The notes: generated by a model not told the origin, from the sequence alone. Counted from the stretch's first letter, positions 1 through 11,868 are shown. The stretch: DNA of 64,000 nucleotides from Mimachlamys varia (GCA_947623455.1 OX392543.1:20396757-20460756); one strand, 5' to 3'. Translations and numbers: made by a program.

Positions 1-541
1 TCCTTCGGAACAGTTAAAATATTAATCACAGTAATCGTTCCAGCCGTTTATCTGTGACTGCCCTATAGTAATAAACGATATGTTGTTTTCCACTATCGCG
101 GTCTCGGTGTCTGTAACGTGTCATGAACAACATACAGCCGTCCTCCTGTGTACTTGTGTAGCACGGCAGCACGTGGCGGACATTTTCTTAGTTATATAAC
201 CAACGACATCGGCGCTTAAGTCAACAGACAAGCACACGACTGGATAATGTTTGCTTCCTTTATGAAACGTAAATCATTGATAGGCGATTCTGATCACGCG
301 ATAATTATCAATCTTGACCAACACGTGTACAGATCCATTTATCTAGACCAAGTGTGTGCCTTGAATATTTATCCAATATAGAGAATGTGTCCAGCCTCGG
401 CGTGTGTGGATCTTCCGTTGTCAGTATTGGTTTAAGGGTATACGTTCATAGTTTTGTAATAAGCGCTTCTGTGACCGAAATCGACTAGCTAGAGAGCGAG
501 CTGTCACGTAGTTTCAGGACACAGTTTGATCGTTACCAAGG

Positions 542-817
542 TTACATCTCCAGGCTCGTATGCCACTTACACGCACATTTATCCAGTACGTGTGATTCGG
601 TTAACGACAGTACATAAATATGTTCCATTCTCGACTTGGTGCTTGTGTAATTAACTGTATCAGTAGAGATATACAACCTGGCCTCGATTTTATCGATAAT
701 TTCACGGAAGGTACTGTTCCCTAAACAGTAAATAGGTCGATGATGAATTAAGTCGTTGATTTGAACAGCAATTAAATCTGCAGTGATAAATAGATACGGT
801 CGTCTGTCTGTAGCCAT
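542..817 (-). CDS. possible short ORF or first exon, unrecognised
   Basis: An open frame of 91 codons begins MATDRRPYLFITADL and has an even amino-acid mix with no low complexity. I recognise no family. It could be a first coding exon of a gene running off the left edge, but I see no partner exon and no convincing donor, and the base at -3 of the ATG is not a purine. The rest of 1-1170 shows nothing I can name. Confidence 0.2.
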   Translation of the reverse strand: MATDRRPYLFITADLIAVQINDLIHHRPIYCLGNSTFREIIDKIEARLYISTDTVNYTSTKSRMEHIYVLSLTESHVLDKCACKWHTSLEM

Positions 818-1174
818 CGATTTTGTTCTGTTGTCACTCTAATAGAACGTAAATATGTCTAGATACATATAGAATGGGTCTGAGCCCTGGAATACACAAT
901 CTAATAATGTAAATAAGTGAAATCACCTACAATCTGGACAATGTATATTGAGAGGGCTTGATAAACGTGCTACTTTCAGTTGACAGTCTTATTGACAATG
1001 CATGTTGACTGAACATAGAATGTTGCTAACCAGGTAGAAGTGTCGTTGGACTTTGTGATATCTATCCTATTGCTGTCAATATTTATGACGTCCCCATAGC
1101 AAACTTTCTCATATACATATGTATATAAACCAACTGTAGTGCAGTTTATATCATTTAATTTTCAAAATTCGCCC

Positions 1175-1419
1175 TGGATATCTAGGGGTTTTGTTCATAG
1201 CAAAGCTGACGTCTCTGAGTGCGTTACCTTGTTGATGAGCCAAGAGCACTAGTTCGATCCTTTTGATGTACATCAAAAAATTCCTAGGATCACTTTACGA
1301 TAAAATGACATGCTTTGAAGTCGATTGTCGCTCCTTTGTGATCTTTAAATGACATGTTTTTTTTACCCAAGACCAATTTTACTGCTATCTTCATGCCTTC
1401 AGTTTTGCTATAACATATT
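1175..1419 (+). repeat. family A inverted-repeat element, degenerate copy
   Basis: The stretch shares the inner part of a dispersed element seen better at 45.07, 43.3 and 38.66 kb: the short palindrome TTTTGATGTACATCAAAA, a block like CTTTGTGATCTTTAAATGACATG, and CTTCAGTTTTGCTATAACATAT near the end. The usual outer inverted repeat is missing on the left, and a separate palindrome adjoins on the right. Confidence 0.55.
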
Positions 1420-1514
1420 ACTGGGATGCCGATACATCATTTAACCGTTCGCTCACCTATGCTCTATATGAGCATAGGCGAGCGAACGGTTAAATGATGT
1501 ATCGGCATCCCAGT
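1420..1514. repeat. near-perfect palindrome, 45-bp arms
   Basis: The arms 1420-1464 and 1470-1514 are reverse complements with one mismatch, around a 5-base spacer (TATAT). The outer ends are ACTGGGATGCC and its complement. No clear target duplication flanks it. It sits exactly where the right end of a family A element should be, so it may be a rearranged end of that element. Confidence 0.9.
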
Positions 1515-3184
1515 ACTTTTTTCTTAAATAGTGACCAAATAAAAGAGTTTTTTTATGAAATAAATATTGAGCAATATTCCTCAAACTACGATCAATGCTT
1601 ACTAATAAAAATTCCTGGTATTCAAATTATGACGTGTTCTTGGCGATTTATTCTTGTAGGTCTTCAGCTCGTAGTACACATTCAAATATTAGTTACTATA
1701 AACTAACTTATTTTCGCGTTTTCATATGAAACGACTATTTCTCGGCGATTCGATTTTGCGATAAAGACGGTCGTAAATAAAGTCTATGTTGTTATTGCAG
1801 GGTGTAAATTACGATTCATATATGCAATGACTACTCTTGCACTAGGTGCATTATATACTTCAGTTATCCGCTAGAAACATAAACCTTCGTTTACATGACA
1901 AAGTGCTATGTACAGTACATCATACGCCTATAGTCGGCATATCTCTTTCTGATTAAAACTATTTCGCAGCGATTAATTTTCACGAATTTTAATCACCCGA
2001 AAAATACTCGAAAAATAATCACACGCGAAAACAAGTTGGTTTACACTATCAACAAAGTTTGGTTGTAAAGAGTTCAGTGGTGTAAAATACACAGTGAACA
2101 AGAGTCCCACAATCATATGTATTACTAATTATATACCTTAGTTTCATTGAAAATGTTTTCATTGGGGGAAATATTGTACAAATACAGACCAAATTTGAAA
2201 GAAATCGGTCAACACTGGAAATTCGACCAATCAATGTCACCAAACATTTCATTAATAGAATATACAAGCGGAAGTGAGGTCATCCGTGAATAATCCCAAA
2301 GCATAGCAGTGTAACTATGGTAGCGGGCAATAACCGAACGGAAATAGGTCCCACTCAGGGAAATAAGCGGAAGTCGGCTGTTTCACTTCTTCAACTAAAC
2401 AAAACCATGGAGGTATCACGGTTATGGTGGGCTATGGAAGTCGATCATCTGCGCTCACTCTCGCTCTCTACACCTCTGGAATATGTGAGAATGGACGTGG
2501 ATATTTTGGAAAAGTATACAAATAAATGGATGTTTTGTAAATCAAACTGTTATTGTTGAAAAGTAACTTCTTTGACTCAAATATGATATTTCACTGTTAT
2601 TTTTACAGGTTATTGATTTCTATAAAACATCAAATCAAGTTACAGTAATTTGTCGTATTATTGAGTATGTTGTTGTTTATGTCGGTGTAAAACGTTCATA
2701 GCCCTCAAATTTGTTTGCCCGAGGGTTAATTGTGATCAGGGACATAATTCTATATATACCCCTCCACAGAGAGCCATTATCACATACACATCAACACCCT
2801 CACGTAAATAATATCATTGAAGAAGAGGGCCATGGTACTTCCTTCGATAAGGTAATACAGTCGCTTGGATCGATAGTAGACTGAGGGATTAGGGCTTGAA
2901 ACTAGGTCAAAATTCACTAATTTTAACACTAAGAAAATATTGCTTTTTATATGATGTTATACATTTCATATATTGAATATTTTTCATGAAAGTCACATAG
3001 AGTATTTTTCAGACCAGATTTCAAATTTCCCAATGCGTGGTTGCAGGTTTTGCAGTTAAACGTAGTTAGGAGGCACCTAGAATTAAATTCTGTAGATGAA
3101 GAAAATAAAACAAGAAGAACAAATTATTGCACCATATGTTCATACATATTAGAGAATACCGAAGCGTTAACAGAATCATAATCT
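1515..3184. other. no gene recognised
   Basis: AT-rich DNA with scattered stops in all frames. Around 2440-2500 there is a short family A terminal fragment (GCTCTCTACACCTCTGGAAT). Nothing else is recognised. Confidence 0.5.
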
Positions 3185-3525
3185 GAACTCAAAATCGATT
3201 ACACCAGGGGCAAAATATGAACAAAGGAAAGATTTGTATGGAGACCCTTGTAAAAGGACAAGAGAAAAAGACCAGGTGTTCCGGAAGAGTAAGCGTCTTC
3301 GGCTTCATCGACAACACCCTTCAAGTAAATCAGTGTCACATCCAAGTAAACAGTTCCAAGTTCTCAGAATGAAAACCAAGTATCATTGTCAATCACAACA
3401 AGTAAACAAACTAACGAGCATACCCAAAAACGTCCACCTTCATATCACTTTAAGATACAGAATATTTCTCAATGATACAAAAATGACGACTATCTATTCG
3501 TCAATGACATAAACAACCAGGCGAA
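3185..3525 (-). repeat. family B dispersed repeat, copy 1 (reverse)
   Basis: This is the reverse complement of sequence that recurs at 4.48, 10.5 and 12.2 kb. Shared blocks include the complement of GATGAAGCAGAAGACG and of CTCATTTTGAGGA. Open frames cross the repeat, but frame is not kept between copies, so I treat it as non-coding. All four copies lie in the first 13 kb. Confidence 0.75.
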
Positions 3526-3794
3526 AGCCTTTCTGATGGTCGGGTGGTGCAAGTAGATGGCTCACTCACACCTTACCTAGACGGCCGAAGTTCTATTCCT
3601 TCACGATGAGACGTGAACATGCCAGTTCAGAGTAAATGCCATGGCCTCAAATTGAGCACTGAGGCATAATAATCAATCACTGCAAGTAGGCCTACTAATG
3701 AGAATATAAAAAAATTCATCTTCATACCATAAAAGGATGCAAACTATTTCTCAGTGAGACCTAGATGGCGGCCATAAAACTTGCTCACAGTCTT

Positions 3795-4035
3795 CAAAAA
3801 TGACGTAATACAAATTGTACATCACCTTTTAAATTTAGTAATAAATATAGTACGCCGAAAAAATGAATTGAACTGCACCATACAGCTGTTTCGTACTCCT
3901 AGGACTCTTCGGTGATGCTAGGGACCAAAAGGTGGGAATCCAAAATTTCTAAACTGGTGTAGAAGCCGAAGGGTCATGTGCGTAAGCCCCTTTAATTTAT
4001 GAATTAAGAAGTACGAGTATAATTAAACTACTGTA
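3795..4035 (+). repeat. family C dispersed repeat, copy 1
   Basis: Matches 14822-15062 along its length, with shared blocks such as TACAGCTGTTTCGT, AGGACTCTTC and CAAAATTTCTAAACT. The two copies are clearly diverged. No protein is encoded. Confidence 0.75.
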
Positions 4036-4479
4036 TCTTTAGGATCCCTGTGCTAGAAAAAAGGACTAGCAAACAAAACAGTAGAAATGGATATTACCAG
4101 ATATATACAGTTTAGGTTCAACGGGCGTTAAGAACCAAACAAAAATGACACGGATGTAAACGTTAAAAATATATAATAAATTGTTACGGATGGAAAAGTC
4201 AAATTCTTTAATTAAACCTCTATCCCTCAGGGAAATCTTTATATCGAACACGTCAAAGGGTTTCTATATAGAATACCAAGCGATGTCTTTACAAGCATAT
4301 TAATCACTGCCTCATGGCAATTTAACAGAAACAACTTGATTGATTGCTGGTATTATCATGATTAACGATTTACCTTGCTTTTGACATGTAATTTGCTTTG
4401 GTGTTTGTTAATCTTGTTAAAGCATTCGACAAAAATTCTTGTTTCTGGAGAAAATGACTAGCTAATACGGATCACATAT

Positions 4480-4960
4480 GTCGCATATATATGATTTTCG
4501 TGATAGATGTCAAATGCTGACGAACAAACTTACGGCACAGGAATTCGAGAGATGCAGGTTGATGAAGACTATGGACAAGATTTATGTATCTTTGAGTTTG
4601 CTTATTAGTGTGCTTACTTGTTGTGATGACAATGATGGCTCGGTTCTCATTTTGAGGATTGATGCTTACTTGGATGTAACCAAGATTTACATGGCGGGTG
4701 TCGTCGATGAAGCAGAAGACGTTTACTCTTCTGGAACACCTGGTCTTATTCTCTTGTGATTTTACTAGAGTCTCCATGTCAATCTTTCTTTTGTTCCTAT
4801 TTTTGCCTCTAATTTAATCGATTTTGAGTTCGGATTATAGCTTTGTTGACGCTTTGGTATTCTCTGATTTTGTTTTCGCATAGAACAGTTATGCACTATG
4901 GGCAATATGTATACACATTGATCCTGTTTTGTCCTTGAAATGCAAATGGTGGTTGTGAAT
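4480..4960 (+). repeat. family B dispersed repeat, copy 2
   Basis: The longest copy in direct orientation. It starts near a GATTTTCGTGATAGATGTCAA block and runs through CTCATTTTGAGGATTGATGC and GATGAAGCAGAAGACG. Long frames are open on both strands, a sign of chance openness and not of a gene. Confidence 0.75.
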
Positions 4961-5038
4961 AACACCACACAAACATACCACACAGGGAAGTCTCTTATTA
5001 TATCCTATCAACACATCTGAACATAGCAAAAAGACCAG

Positions 5039-5290
5039 GGTCCGTATTCATGTAACCATTCTCATGCTCGAGGATGGATTTTGTGCTCAAGTCAGTAATT
5101 GTAATTTTCTTTAATGTGTCAAATGCTCAAAAAGTAATATTTAAACAATTAACACATTATTTGGCTCCATCCATCTTCAAACTATTTTGGCAAAATTACA
5201 TTTCATTGTCAATTATTGACCGGATTAAGAAACTGAGCTTGAGCACAGAATACATGCTTTAGCATGAGAACGTTTTCATGAATACGGACC
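5039..5290. mobile_element. 252-bp MITE-like element with long inverted ends
   Basis: The ends GGTCCGTATTCATG (left) and CATGAATACGGACC (right) are inverted, and the match continues about 50 bases inward with a few mismatches, including CTCATGCT and its complement and TGTGCTCAAG/CTTGAGCACA. No transposase is present. The target duplication is not clear. Confidence 0.7.
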
Positions 5291-6180
5291 GTGTTTTCAA
5301 GACAAATGTTTAACAAATAATCCACGAAAATATACAACAATCATTTGACACTTTTTAAAAAAAAATTAACATATCTGACACCGTTGCGTTCATTTCATAA
5401 TGGTTAGGGAGTGCCTGTAATGAATCTGAAAAAAATAAACATGATGGTTTTGTGGTGTCTCATGCCAAAGCTGAATGAATTGTTGCAAATACCGTCGTGC
5501 CTTGAAATTAGATAGCACATCAGTCAACCGACTTGCTATTGGATACGCTTGCTGCAGCAATCCAGCCACTGTTTCTATAACTACCAATGCATAAATGTTT
5601 AAATTTAGAACAGAACAAAACGATCCAATGGAAATAAAATCAGTGAATTCAAATTTCCTGCCTGTGTGCAATTTTAAAGTAACAAAAGGTCCGCTGTGCC
5701 TGTAAAATGTATGTTTCCTAATGCATATTCTACTCGTCACTTGGAGAAATGTGAAATTTACAAAACGAACCTTTACAAGTTATCACATTAGTACATACAA
5801 CAGATTTGATAGTATGTTACCCTAACAAGCTAGTTGTCAAATGTAACTTTTCTAGACATTACAGATTTATTAAGCATAGACTTAAGAACATAATCTGACT
5901 TTGAGCATGAGAAAAGTTCCATAAAAAGTTGTTGCTGGTCGTCGTGTGAGTAAACACTCATCGGTGTCAGTATTTTTAACACCGTTTGTGTACAAAAACC
6001 CCGATTAGTAAAAGCAGTTAAAGTAGTAACTGTCAACTTACCACACATGTGAAAAAAGTGATGCAATGAAAAGTGGATGTCTTCCATGTTGAGGAATTGA
6101 AGACGAGTGGAGGCTTAGCATGAAAATTTTGGAAAGTATCTAAACAATCACCATAGTGTGTGTACAATATATCCCGGCTG
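5291..6180. other. no gene recognised
   Basis: Two reverse-strand open frames of 116 and 85 codons (5390-5740 and 5830-6087) lie here in different frames. I recognise neither, and nothing shows that they are joined by splicing. Confidence 0.35.
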
Positions 6181-7058
6181 GTGTTGTAGAAACGGTAACG
6201 GTAATGTAGAAACGGTAACGGTAATGTAGAAACGGTAACGGTAATGTAGAAACGGTAACGGTGATGTAGAAACGATAATGGTGATGTAGAAACGGTAATG
6301 GTGATGTAGAAACGGTAATGGTGATGTAGAAACGGTAATGGTGATGTAGAAATGGTTATGGTGATGTAGAAACGGTAATGGTGATGTAGAAACGGTTATG
6401 GTGATGTAGAAACGGTTATGGTGATGTAGAAACGGTAACGGTAATGTAGAAACGGTAACGGTAATGTAGAAACGGTAACGGTGATGTAGAAACGATAATG
6501 GTGATGTAGAAACGGTAATGGTGATGTAGAAACGGTAATGGTGATGTAGAAACGGTAATGGTGATGTAGAAATGGTTATGGTGATGTAGAAACGGTAATG
6601 GTGATGTAGAAACGGTTATGGTGATGTAGAAACGGTTATGGTGATGAAGAAACGGTAATGGTGATGTAGAAACGGTAATGGTGATGTAGAAACGAAATGG
6701 TGATGTAGAAATGGTAATGGTGTTGTAAAAACGGTTACGGTGATGTAGAAACGGTTATGGGGATGTAGAAACGGTTACGGTAATGTAGAAACGGTAACGG
6801 TGATGTAGAAACGGTTATGGTGATGTAGAAACGGTAAATGTGATGTAGAAACGGTAACCGTGATGTAGAAACGGTAATGGTGATGTAGAAACGGTAACCG
6901 TGATGTAGAAACGGTAACGGTGATGTAGAAACGGTAATGGTAATGTAGAAACGGTAATGATAATGCAGAAACGGTAATTGTGATGTAGAAACGGTAACGG
7001 TGATGTAGAAACGGTAATTGTGATGTAGAAACGGTAACGGTGATGTAGAAACGGTAAC
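6181..7058 (+). repeat. 20-bp minisatellite with higher-order structure
   Basis: About 44 tandem copies of a 20-base unit close to GATGTAGAAACGGTAATGGT. Variants (GGTTATGG, GGTAACGG, CGATAATGG) recur in the same order 220 bases apart; for example the AACGATAATGG variant lies near 6270 and again near 6490. That shows a block of 11 units duplicated as a whole. Several reverse-strand frames stay open through the array because the unit lacks stops; I do not call a protein. Confidence 0.95.
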
Positions 7059-7286
7059 ATACGACTAACCTCACTTTTGAAAGATTGATGCAGTGACACA
7101 TACTTACCCATAAAACCTATCTCTCACAGCCTCATGGTGCATTTAAGCTTTCATATTGCAAAATTAAAGGCGGGCGTGGTTTTGTATAAGCCTAATTATT
7201 GTGTGCACGTTCGGCACATACATATAACCTGCCTGGGTTCACTCCATAGCCATTCCCAGGTGTCGATACAATATATTATAATTCCA

Positions 7287-7552
7287 TGTTCCTGTGGTCG
7301 GGTAGAACATTGGATAGCGCAATTGCTTTTCACCAAGGCAGGGTTTGATTCTACGATCGGATGGGAAAAGGTAAGGAGGCATCTACCCGACCACGTATGT
7401 TTTCTCCTGGTAACGCCGCCCCCCCCCCCCCCCCCGCCCAAAAAAAACCCAATAATAAATAAATAAATAAATCAGTCTCCATGTGCTGTAACATCCGGGC
7501 CAACAAGACTGACTTATGTAAGCTGGATAATATGTTTCACAATTGTTGAAAA
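7287..7552 (+). mobile_element. tRNA-derived SINE, near full length
   Basis: The head resembles a tRNA-Glu gene: the anticodon-arm stretch TTGCTTTTCACCAAGG is followed by a B-box-like GGGTTTGATTCT. A tail follows that includes TAACATCCGGGCCAACAAGACTGA and TTTCACAATTGTTGAA. A poly-C tract (about 7417-7435) and a short A-rich AAAT run interrupt the body. A second copy with an internal deletion lies at 27958-28070 and shares head and tail. The tRNA-Glu origin is inferred from the anticodon loop. Confidence 0.75.
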
Positions 7553-7904
7553 ATAGACGAAGTTTGTCATTGTGATTCCACGCCCTAACGGCTTAAATGT
7601 CAACTGTCACAAACAAGACTTGTATCATGTGGTGAACATTTAGTTCCTAGTGGAGACTGGAGACGATAAGCTTATGTTGCTCCCAATACTGAATACCTTT
7701 AATATCGCCACATATTGGCAAACATTGCAAACGTCCTCCAAGGAGGAACAAACTTTAATGGGCTTTGTCAGTTTACTGTATGCTGTTTTAAAGCATCGGC
7801 CAGTCGTACTCGTGAATAAGAGGATTGGTCAGAAAGACAGACATCCTCGATATCTCTCAATATGACTAAGATGTCAACCATGAAACTTGTCCAACGGTCT
7901 TCAT

Positions 7905-8275
7905 ATAAGGATTGAAAGTCATTTTTTTTAACTTTCATAGTGCTATGAAAGGTCAGCCGTTACATCCATATTCAGCATGAAGCCCGCTAGTTAAAAAATG
8001 ACTTTCAATCCATATATTTACATTTTTACTATAAACAATTGCTTAACTTTATTGATATTTTTCCAATTAATAGTTTATTACCTGCGTTTGTATATGTGTC
8101 GTCATTTAAACGACATGGGCGGAACAGCCCAGCTTGAATAAAATTGGCGCCAATGATAAAAATTAGTCATTTGAGCGTTTGACGCAAGGGAATTCTCCAT
8201 GTTATTCGAAGCGGCGCGACAAGACTCTCGTTGAACAAGCTTGATCTATGACGTCATAATGAAATCACGTGCTTC
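7905..8275 (+). repeat. family D composite repeat, left part
   Basis: Begins with a small inverted repeat around ATTGAAAGTCATTTTTT. It then continues as the reverse complement of 46680-47010, sharing AATTGGCGCCAATGATAA, CTCCATGTTATTCG and AAGACTCTCGTTGAACAAGC. No coding capacity. Confidence 0.75.
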
Positions 8276-8911
8276 CTCTCGAAAACCATTGCTTTCGTAG
8301 TTTTATATTTACACCTCTCCCTTCTTGTGCTTAGTAAACTCTGACTGCGAATATATTACCGTATACGCAGTGAAAAAAAGGCTCGGCGGATTGATATTTG
8401 TGCAAATATGGCGTCGTTCACGCTTCAGAAAAAGAAGTATTCGCTGTCGGCCATTGTTTGGTTCCTACAATATTTTGAAACATGAAACATATATGGAATC
8501 AATTTCTTTTGATTAAACAATAAATAGTTTCTAGCAAACTGTTGATTCCAAATTATGCGCATTCGAAATTATTTGACGGTAACGCAAACATGGCGGTGCC
8601 CTGCAGTTGTGACGTCTGACGTCGGATCGCGTCACAACCAGATCACTGTGTCAATGCATGTACATAACGACCGTAATAAATGAATAAATAAATTCGACTT
8701 GCTACAAATATTATTTAATACCAAATTTACATATGGTGTAATGTAGAAAAATAGTGTTGTTCACAGTGTATTTTCTAAATCTACCAATATATTGATCAAA
8801 TCCAATGGGACTATATTATCTTAGCAACCACGGCCATCGTAGTTACCATCTTAGCAACCAGCTCGAAATCTTTTTTCATCGTATAGCAATTGAAAATTAT
8901 TAATGGTGTAA

Positions 8912-9075
8912 ATATAAGGATTGTACCTCATTTTGACTGCGTATACGGTAGTATGCCCGCAGTTGGCAACGAACATATTCACTATGGAGCGCTAGCGCAC
9001 ACCATACAATATGTTCGTTGCCAACTGCGGGCATACTACCGTATACGCAGTCAAAATGAGGTACAATCCTTATAT
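8912..9075. repeat. large palindrome, 68-bp arms
   Basis: The arms 8912-8979 and 9008-9075 appear to be perfect reverse complements around a 28-base spacer that is itself partly palindromic (GAGCGCTAGCGC). The outer ends read ATATAAGGATTGTACC. It lies inside the family D composite. Part of the arm (ACCGTATACGCAGT) also occurs near 8359, so the arm sequence moved or was copied locally. Confidence 0.95.
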
Positions 9076-9366
9076 AAAAAGCATTTTGGCTGGTAATGTT
9101 CATTTAGTGGGTTGCAGCGCAAATGTAAATACAAATCTATGCCTCTCGAATTCCTGTGCCGTAAGTTTGTTCGTCAGCAGCCGACATTTATTACGAGAAA
9201 TACAGTACACGATACAAAAAATACTACGTAGTTGCGGAACATCTGTATACCTGTCCATCGGAACAAAATAAATGTACACTCCTTCACAACTATATATTTA
9301 CATTTGCTCTGCATTTTCCCATTGACACAATGGTAAGAGGTAGTTGCTGTCATAAGCCTATAACAC
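9076..9366 (+). repeat. family D composite repeat, middle part
   Basis: Matches the reverse-oriented or parallel stretch near 46300-46435, including GGGTTGCAGCGCAAATGTAA, ATTTACATTTGC and TTTTCCCATTGA-ACAATG. It stops at CCTATAACAC, where a LINE fragment has inserted. Confidence 0.7.
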
Positions 9367-10038
9367 CCAGTGCATCTAGACTATGCAGAGGTGTTCAGAG
9401 AAGATCAACTAAGCAACTGCCAGGAATGAAGGATATATCCTACCCGGAAAGGCTAGTTAAATTAAACCTTCCAACGCTTGCATATCGACGCATAAGAGGA
9501 GATATGATCGAGGCTTACAAGATTATTAGTGGAAAATATGATCAGGATACCAACAGCATCTTAAAACCATGGAACAGCGCAGCAGCGAGAAACAGCAGCA
9601 GAGGAAACTCTAGAAAGATATTCCCAGAGAGATCCAGAACAAACGTTAGAAAGAACTTTTTCTCCCAACGAGTGGTCAATGTATGGAACAATTTACCTGA
9701 GAATATAGTATCAGCATCAAATATAAACACTTTTAAAAATAGACTGGATAAACATTGGGCTTCTCAAGAACTTGTTTATAATTATAAAGCTTCAATCATT
9801 TAGAAAAAAAATCATCATGTTGCTTCATTGTACTTGGAACCGAAAGAATTCAAACGTAATATAACAATTATGATCATTTAACTAACATTTATTGATGAGA
9901 TGTGGAAACACATATTTATGAACATTGTATTCAAATGTATATATTTGTGTATACATGTATATATATGTATTATGGTTGGAGTCTGGTGTAGAGAGTCGAA
10001 AAATCGAGCATGTACCAGAAATAAACTTAACTTAACTA
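9367..10038 (+). mobile_element. 5'-truncated LINE insertion
   Basis: A fragment of about 670 bp inserted into a family D repeat. The left flank ends in CTATAACAC and the right flank resumes with CTATAACAA then CATTTGATATTGTGAC. At 46424-46450 the uninterrupted repeat reads CCTATAACACATTTGC. This gives both edges and a target duplication of about 8-9 bases. The 3' end after the stop is AT-rich and finishes in a short AACTTAACTTAA-type tail. Confidence 0.75.
9369..9803 (+). pseudogene. C-terminal fragment of a CR1/jockey-like LINE reverse transcriptase protein
   Basis: The frame encodes about 144 residues ending in TAG. It contains VQRRSTKQLPGMKDISYPER, LPTLAYRRIRGDMIEAYKI and FFSQRVVNVWNNLPENIV, followed by FKNRLDKHW. 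These blocks are the characteristic tail of the reverse transcriptase protein in CR1/jockey-type non-LTR retrotransposons, after the catalytic palm and thumb. The endonuclease and the catalytic domain (YADD region) are absent, so the copy cannot move by itself. The frame reads on upstream to an ATG at 9330, but that part belongs to the older host repeat. Confidence 0.85.
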
Positions 10039-10039
10039 T

Positions 10040-10345
10040 AACAACATTTGATATTGTGACGTCATCAATCTCTATTGTGACGTCATCACTTTCATTGTTG
10101 TTTTCTCTTGATTTGCAGTTCAAAATTGGTTCGAAGTTACTAAATAAAGCACAAAAACTCTATCGAAATGTAAATATAAGTAATGAACCTTTTAGCAAAC
10201 ATTGTTACAGTCCTATAACACACATTGTTATTGCTGCCAAACTTTCATAAAGCCCTACCGGATTTTATTTAGTTTGTCATCAATAACAATGTGTGTTATA
10301 GGACTGTAACAACATTTGTTAAAACATCCATTGCTTAATTGGCAT
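10040..10345 (+). repeat. family D composite repeat, right part with palindrome
   Basis: Collinear with 46435-46640. It contains two TATTGTGACGTCATCA blocks and an inverted repeat whose arms (about 10205-10236 and 10280-10312) carry GTTACAGTCCTATAACACAC and its complement. The 46.5 kb copy keeps only one arm. Confidence 0.75.
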
Positions 10346-10504
10346 CAACACAAGCTCTCAACACGAAACCGAAAGCAAATTTAAATGAAATCACATGTTA
10401 TATAATAGTCTATTAATATCCGTGTTTGTTTTCTAAGTTTATTCATGCTGGCACCATGGTTTGATATGCATAGAAAATAAAAGCAATGAATGTCATACGT
10501 ACGC

Positions 10505-10935
10505 GCTTGTGTTGATCAGCATTTAAAGGAAAATAAACGCAGAGCAGCTGTGTCTCTAGGTCTGTGTCTCAGGTTGATCAGAACTATGGGCAAGTTTTAT
10601 GGTCGCCATCTTTGTCTCATTGAGAAATATTCTGTATCTTTAAGTGATATGAAGATGGACGGTTTTGAGTATGTTCATTAGTGTGTTCACTTGTTGTGAT
10701 TGACAATGATACTTGGCTCTCATTTTGAGAACTTGATGTTTACATGGATGTGACAAAGATTTGAATGGCGGGTGTCGTCGATGAAGCAGAAGACGCTTAC
10801 TGTTCCGGAACACTTATTCTCTTGTACTTTTACAAAGGTCTCCATGTGGATATTTCTTTCGTTCATATTTTGCCCCTGGTTTAATCAGTTTTGAGTTCGG
10901 ATTATGATTTTGTTAACGCTTCGGTATTTTCTTAT
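10505..10935 (+). repeat. family B dispersed repeat, copy 3
   Basis: Shares GGGCAAGTTTTATGGTCGCC, CATTGAGAAATATTCTGTAT and GATGAAGCAGAAGACGCTTA with the other copies. The open frame at its start does not match those in the other copies. Confidence 0.7.
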
Positions 10936-11535
10936 TTATTTTTACTATACACAGCTTATTAAGCAAGACAACATTTTACCGTCGTCCAGGCCACAATCAC
11001 ATCTGAATGACTCTTTCACAAGCAGATGCTGTTTTGTATTACCGTGGCAAAAGAATGTTGCATCCCACGTTATACAATCAAGCGAATATCGAAGAAGCTA
11101 CTGTAGGCGATGAACGACATCTGTAATATCGGAACATTTGACACCATAGCAACTATTGTTTATTGTTCTCGCCAAATGATTACAGTGAATATCACATTTG
11201 GACTGCATACTCACTTATCAATCGATGACGTTTTGCATTAGCAAATCAAATTACTACTTTCAGAATATTGACAGTGAACGTTGAGGCGACAAAGCATGCA
11301 TAATCGCATTTGTCCGTTTATTCATTTCGTCAACAAAAACTGTATCTGGAATAATATGTCGAAATGACTTGCTGCAAGATGACAAGTCATTAGAAAATTA
11401 TTTTAGTGTTAAGTAAAGAGGCGACAAAGGTCATCTGAACGTAACCTCTTATGGAATGTTGTCAGATCCTTGTAAAACGGAGTGAGAACACGGATCTGTA
11501 TTTTAATCAGATTGACTCACTTATATAATATATAT

Positions 11536-11868
11536 ATTAATATTTACAGTCTGTTTGGAATTGATAGTATATTGCCTATACATTTCTACGAATGCCTACT
11601 GAACTTTATTTTCCGATAAAATCAGTGGATCACGCGCCTATTGGCGCCGTTACGATTTGAACACGAGGCCGCGTCACTACTTTACAGACTCGATCAATAT
11701 CCTGCCGCGTAGTATGTGTTAATTTATTTAAGAAATAAAAAAGAAGCATTCTAATGGGTTTTTTTAAATACAATAACAGTAACAAAGACAGTATGGTTTG
11801 TTTATATATGAACTTATGTGAAAAAATAGCAATAAAAAGATGTAATCTTTTGGCTTCGCGTTCCATTC
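11536..11868 (+). repeat. family E repeat, copy 1
   Basis: Nearly identical to 62850-63163 over more than 300 bases, starting at ATTTACAGTCTGTTTGG and ending near GATGTAATCTTTTGG. A block read on the reverse strand contains GTTCAAATC, close to a pol III B box, so a tRNA-derived origin is possible but unproven. High identity at two distant places suggests recent activity. Confidence 0.85.

Noticed and set aside
4472..4777. 101- and 93-codon frames on opposite strands
   Set aside because: They overlap almost exactly and lie in family B repeat; other copies do not keep either frame.
5390..6087. Two reverse frames of 116 and 85 codons as a possible two-exon gene
   Set aside because: Different frames, no clear donor and acceptor joining them, and no recognisable motif.
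6775..7111. Overlapping reverse-strand frames with YRFYITVTVS-like repeats
   Set aside because: By-product of the 20-bp minisatellite. Two frames read through at once and neither has a plausible start context or flanking exon.
9330..9368. ATG at 9330 as the start of a gene
   Set aside because: The first 13 codons belong to the family D repeat; the frame is open into the LINE by chance.
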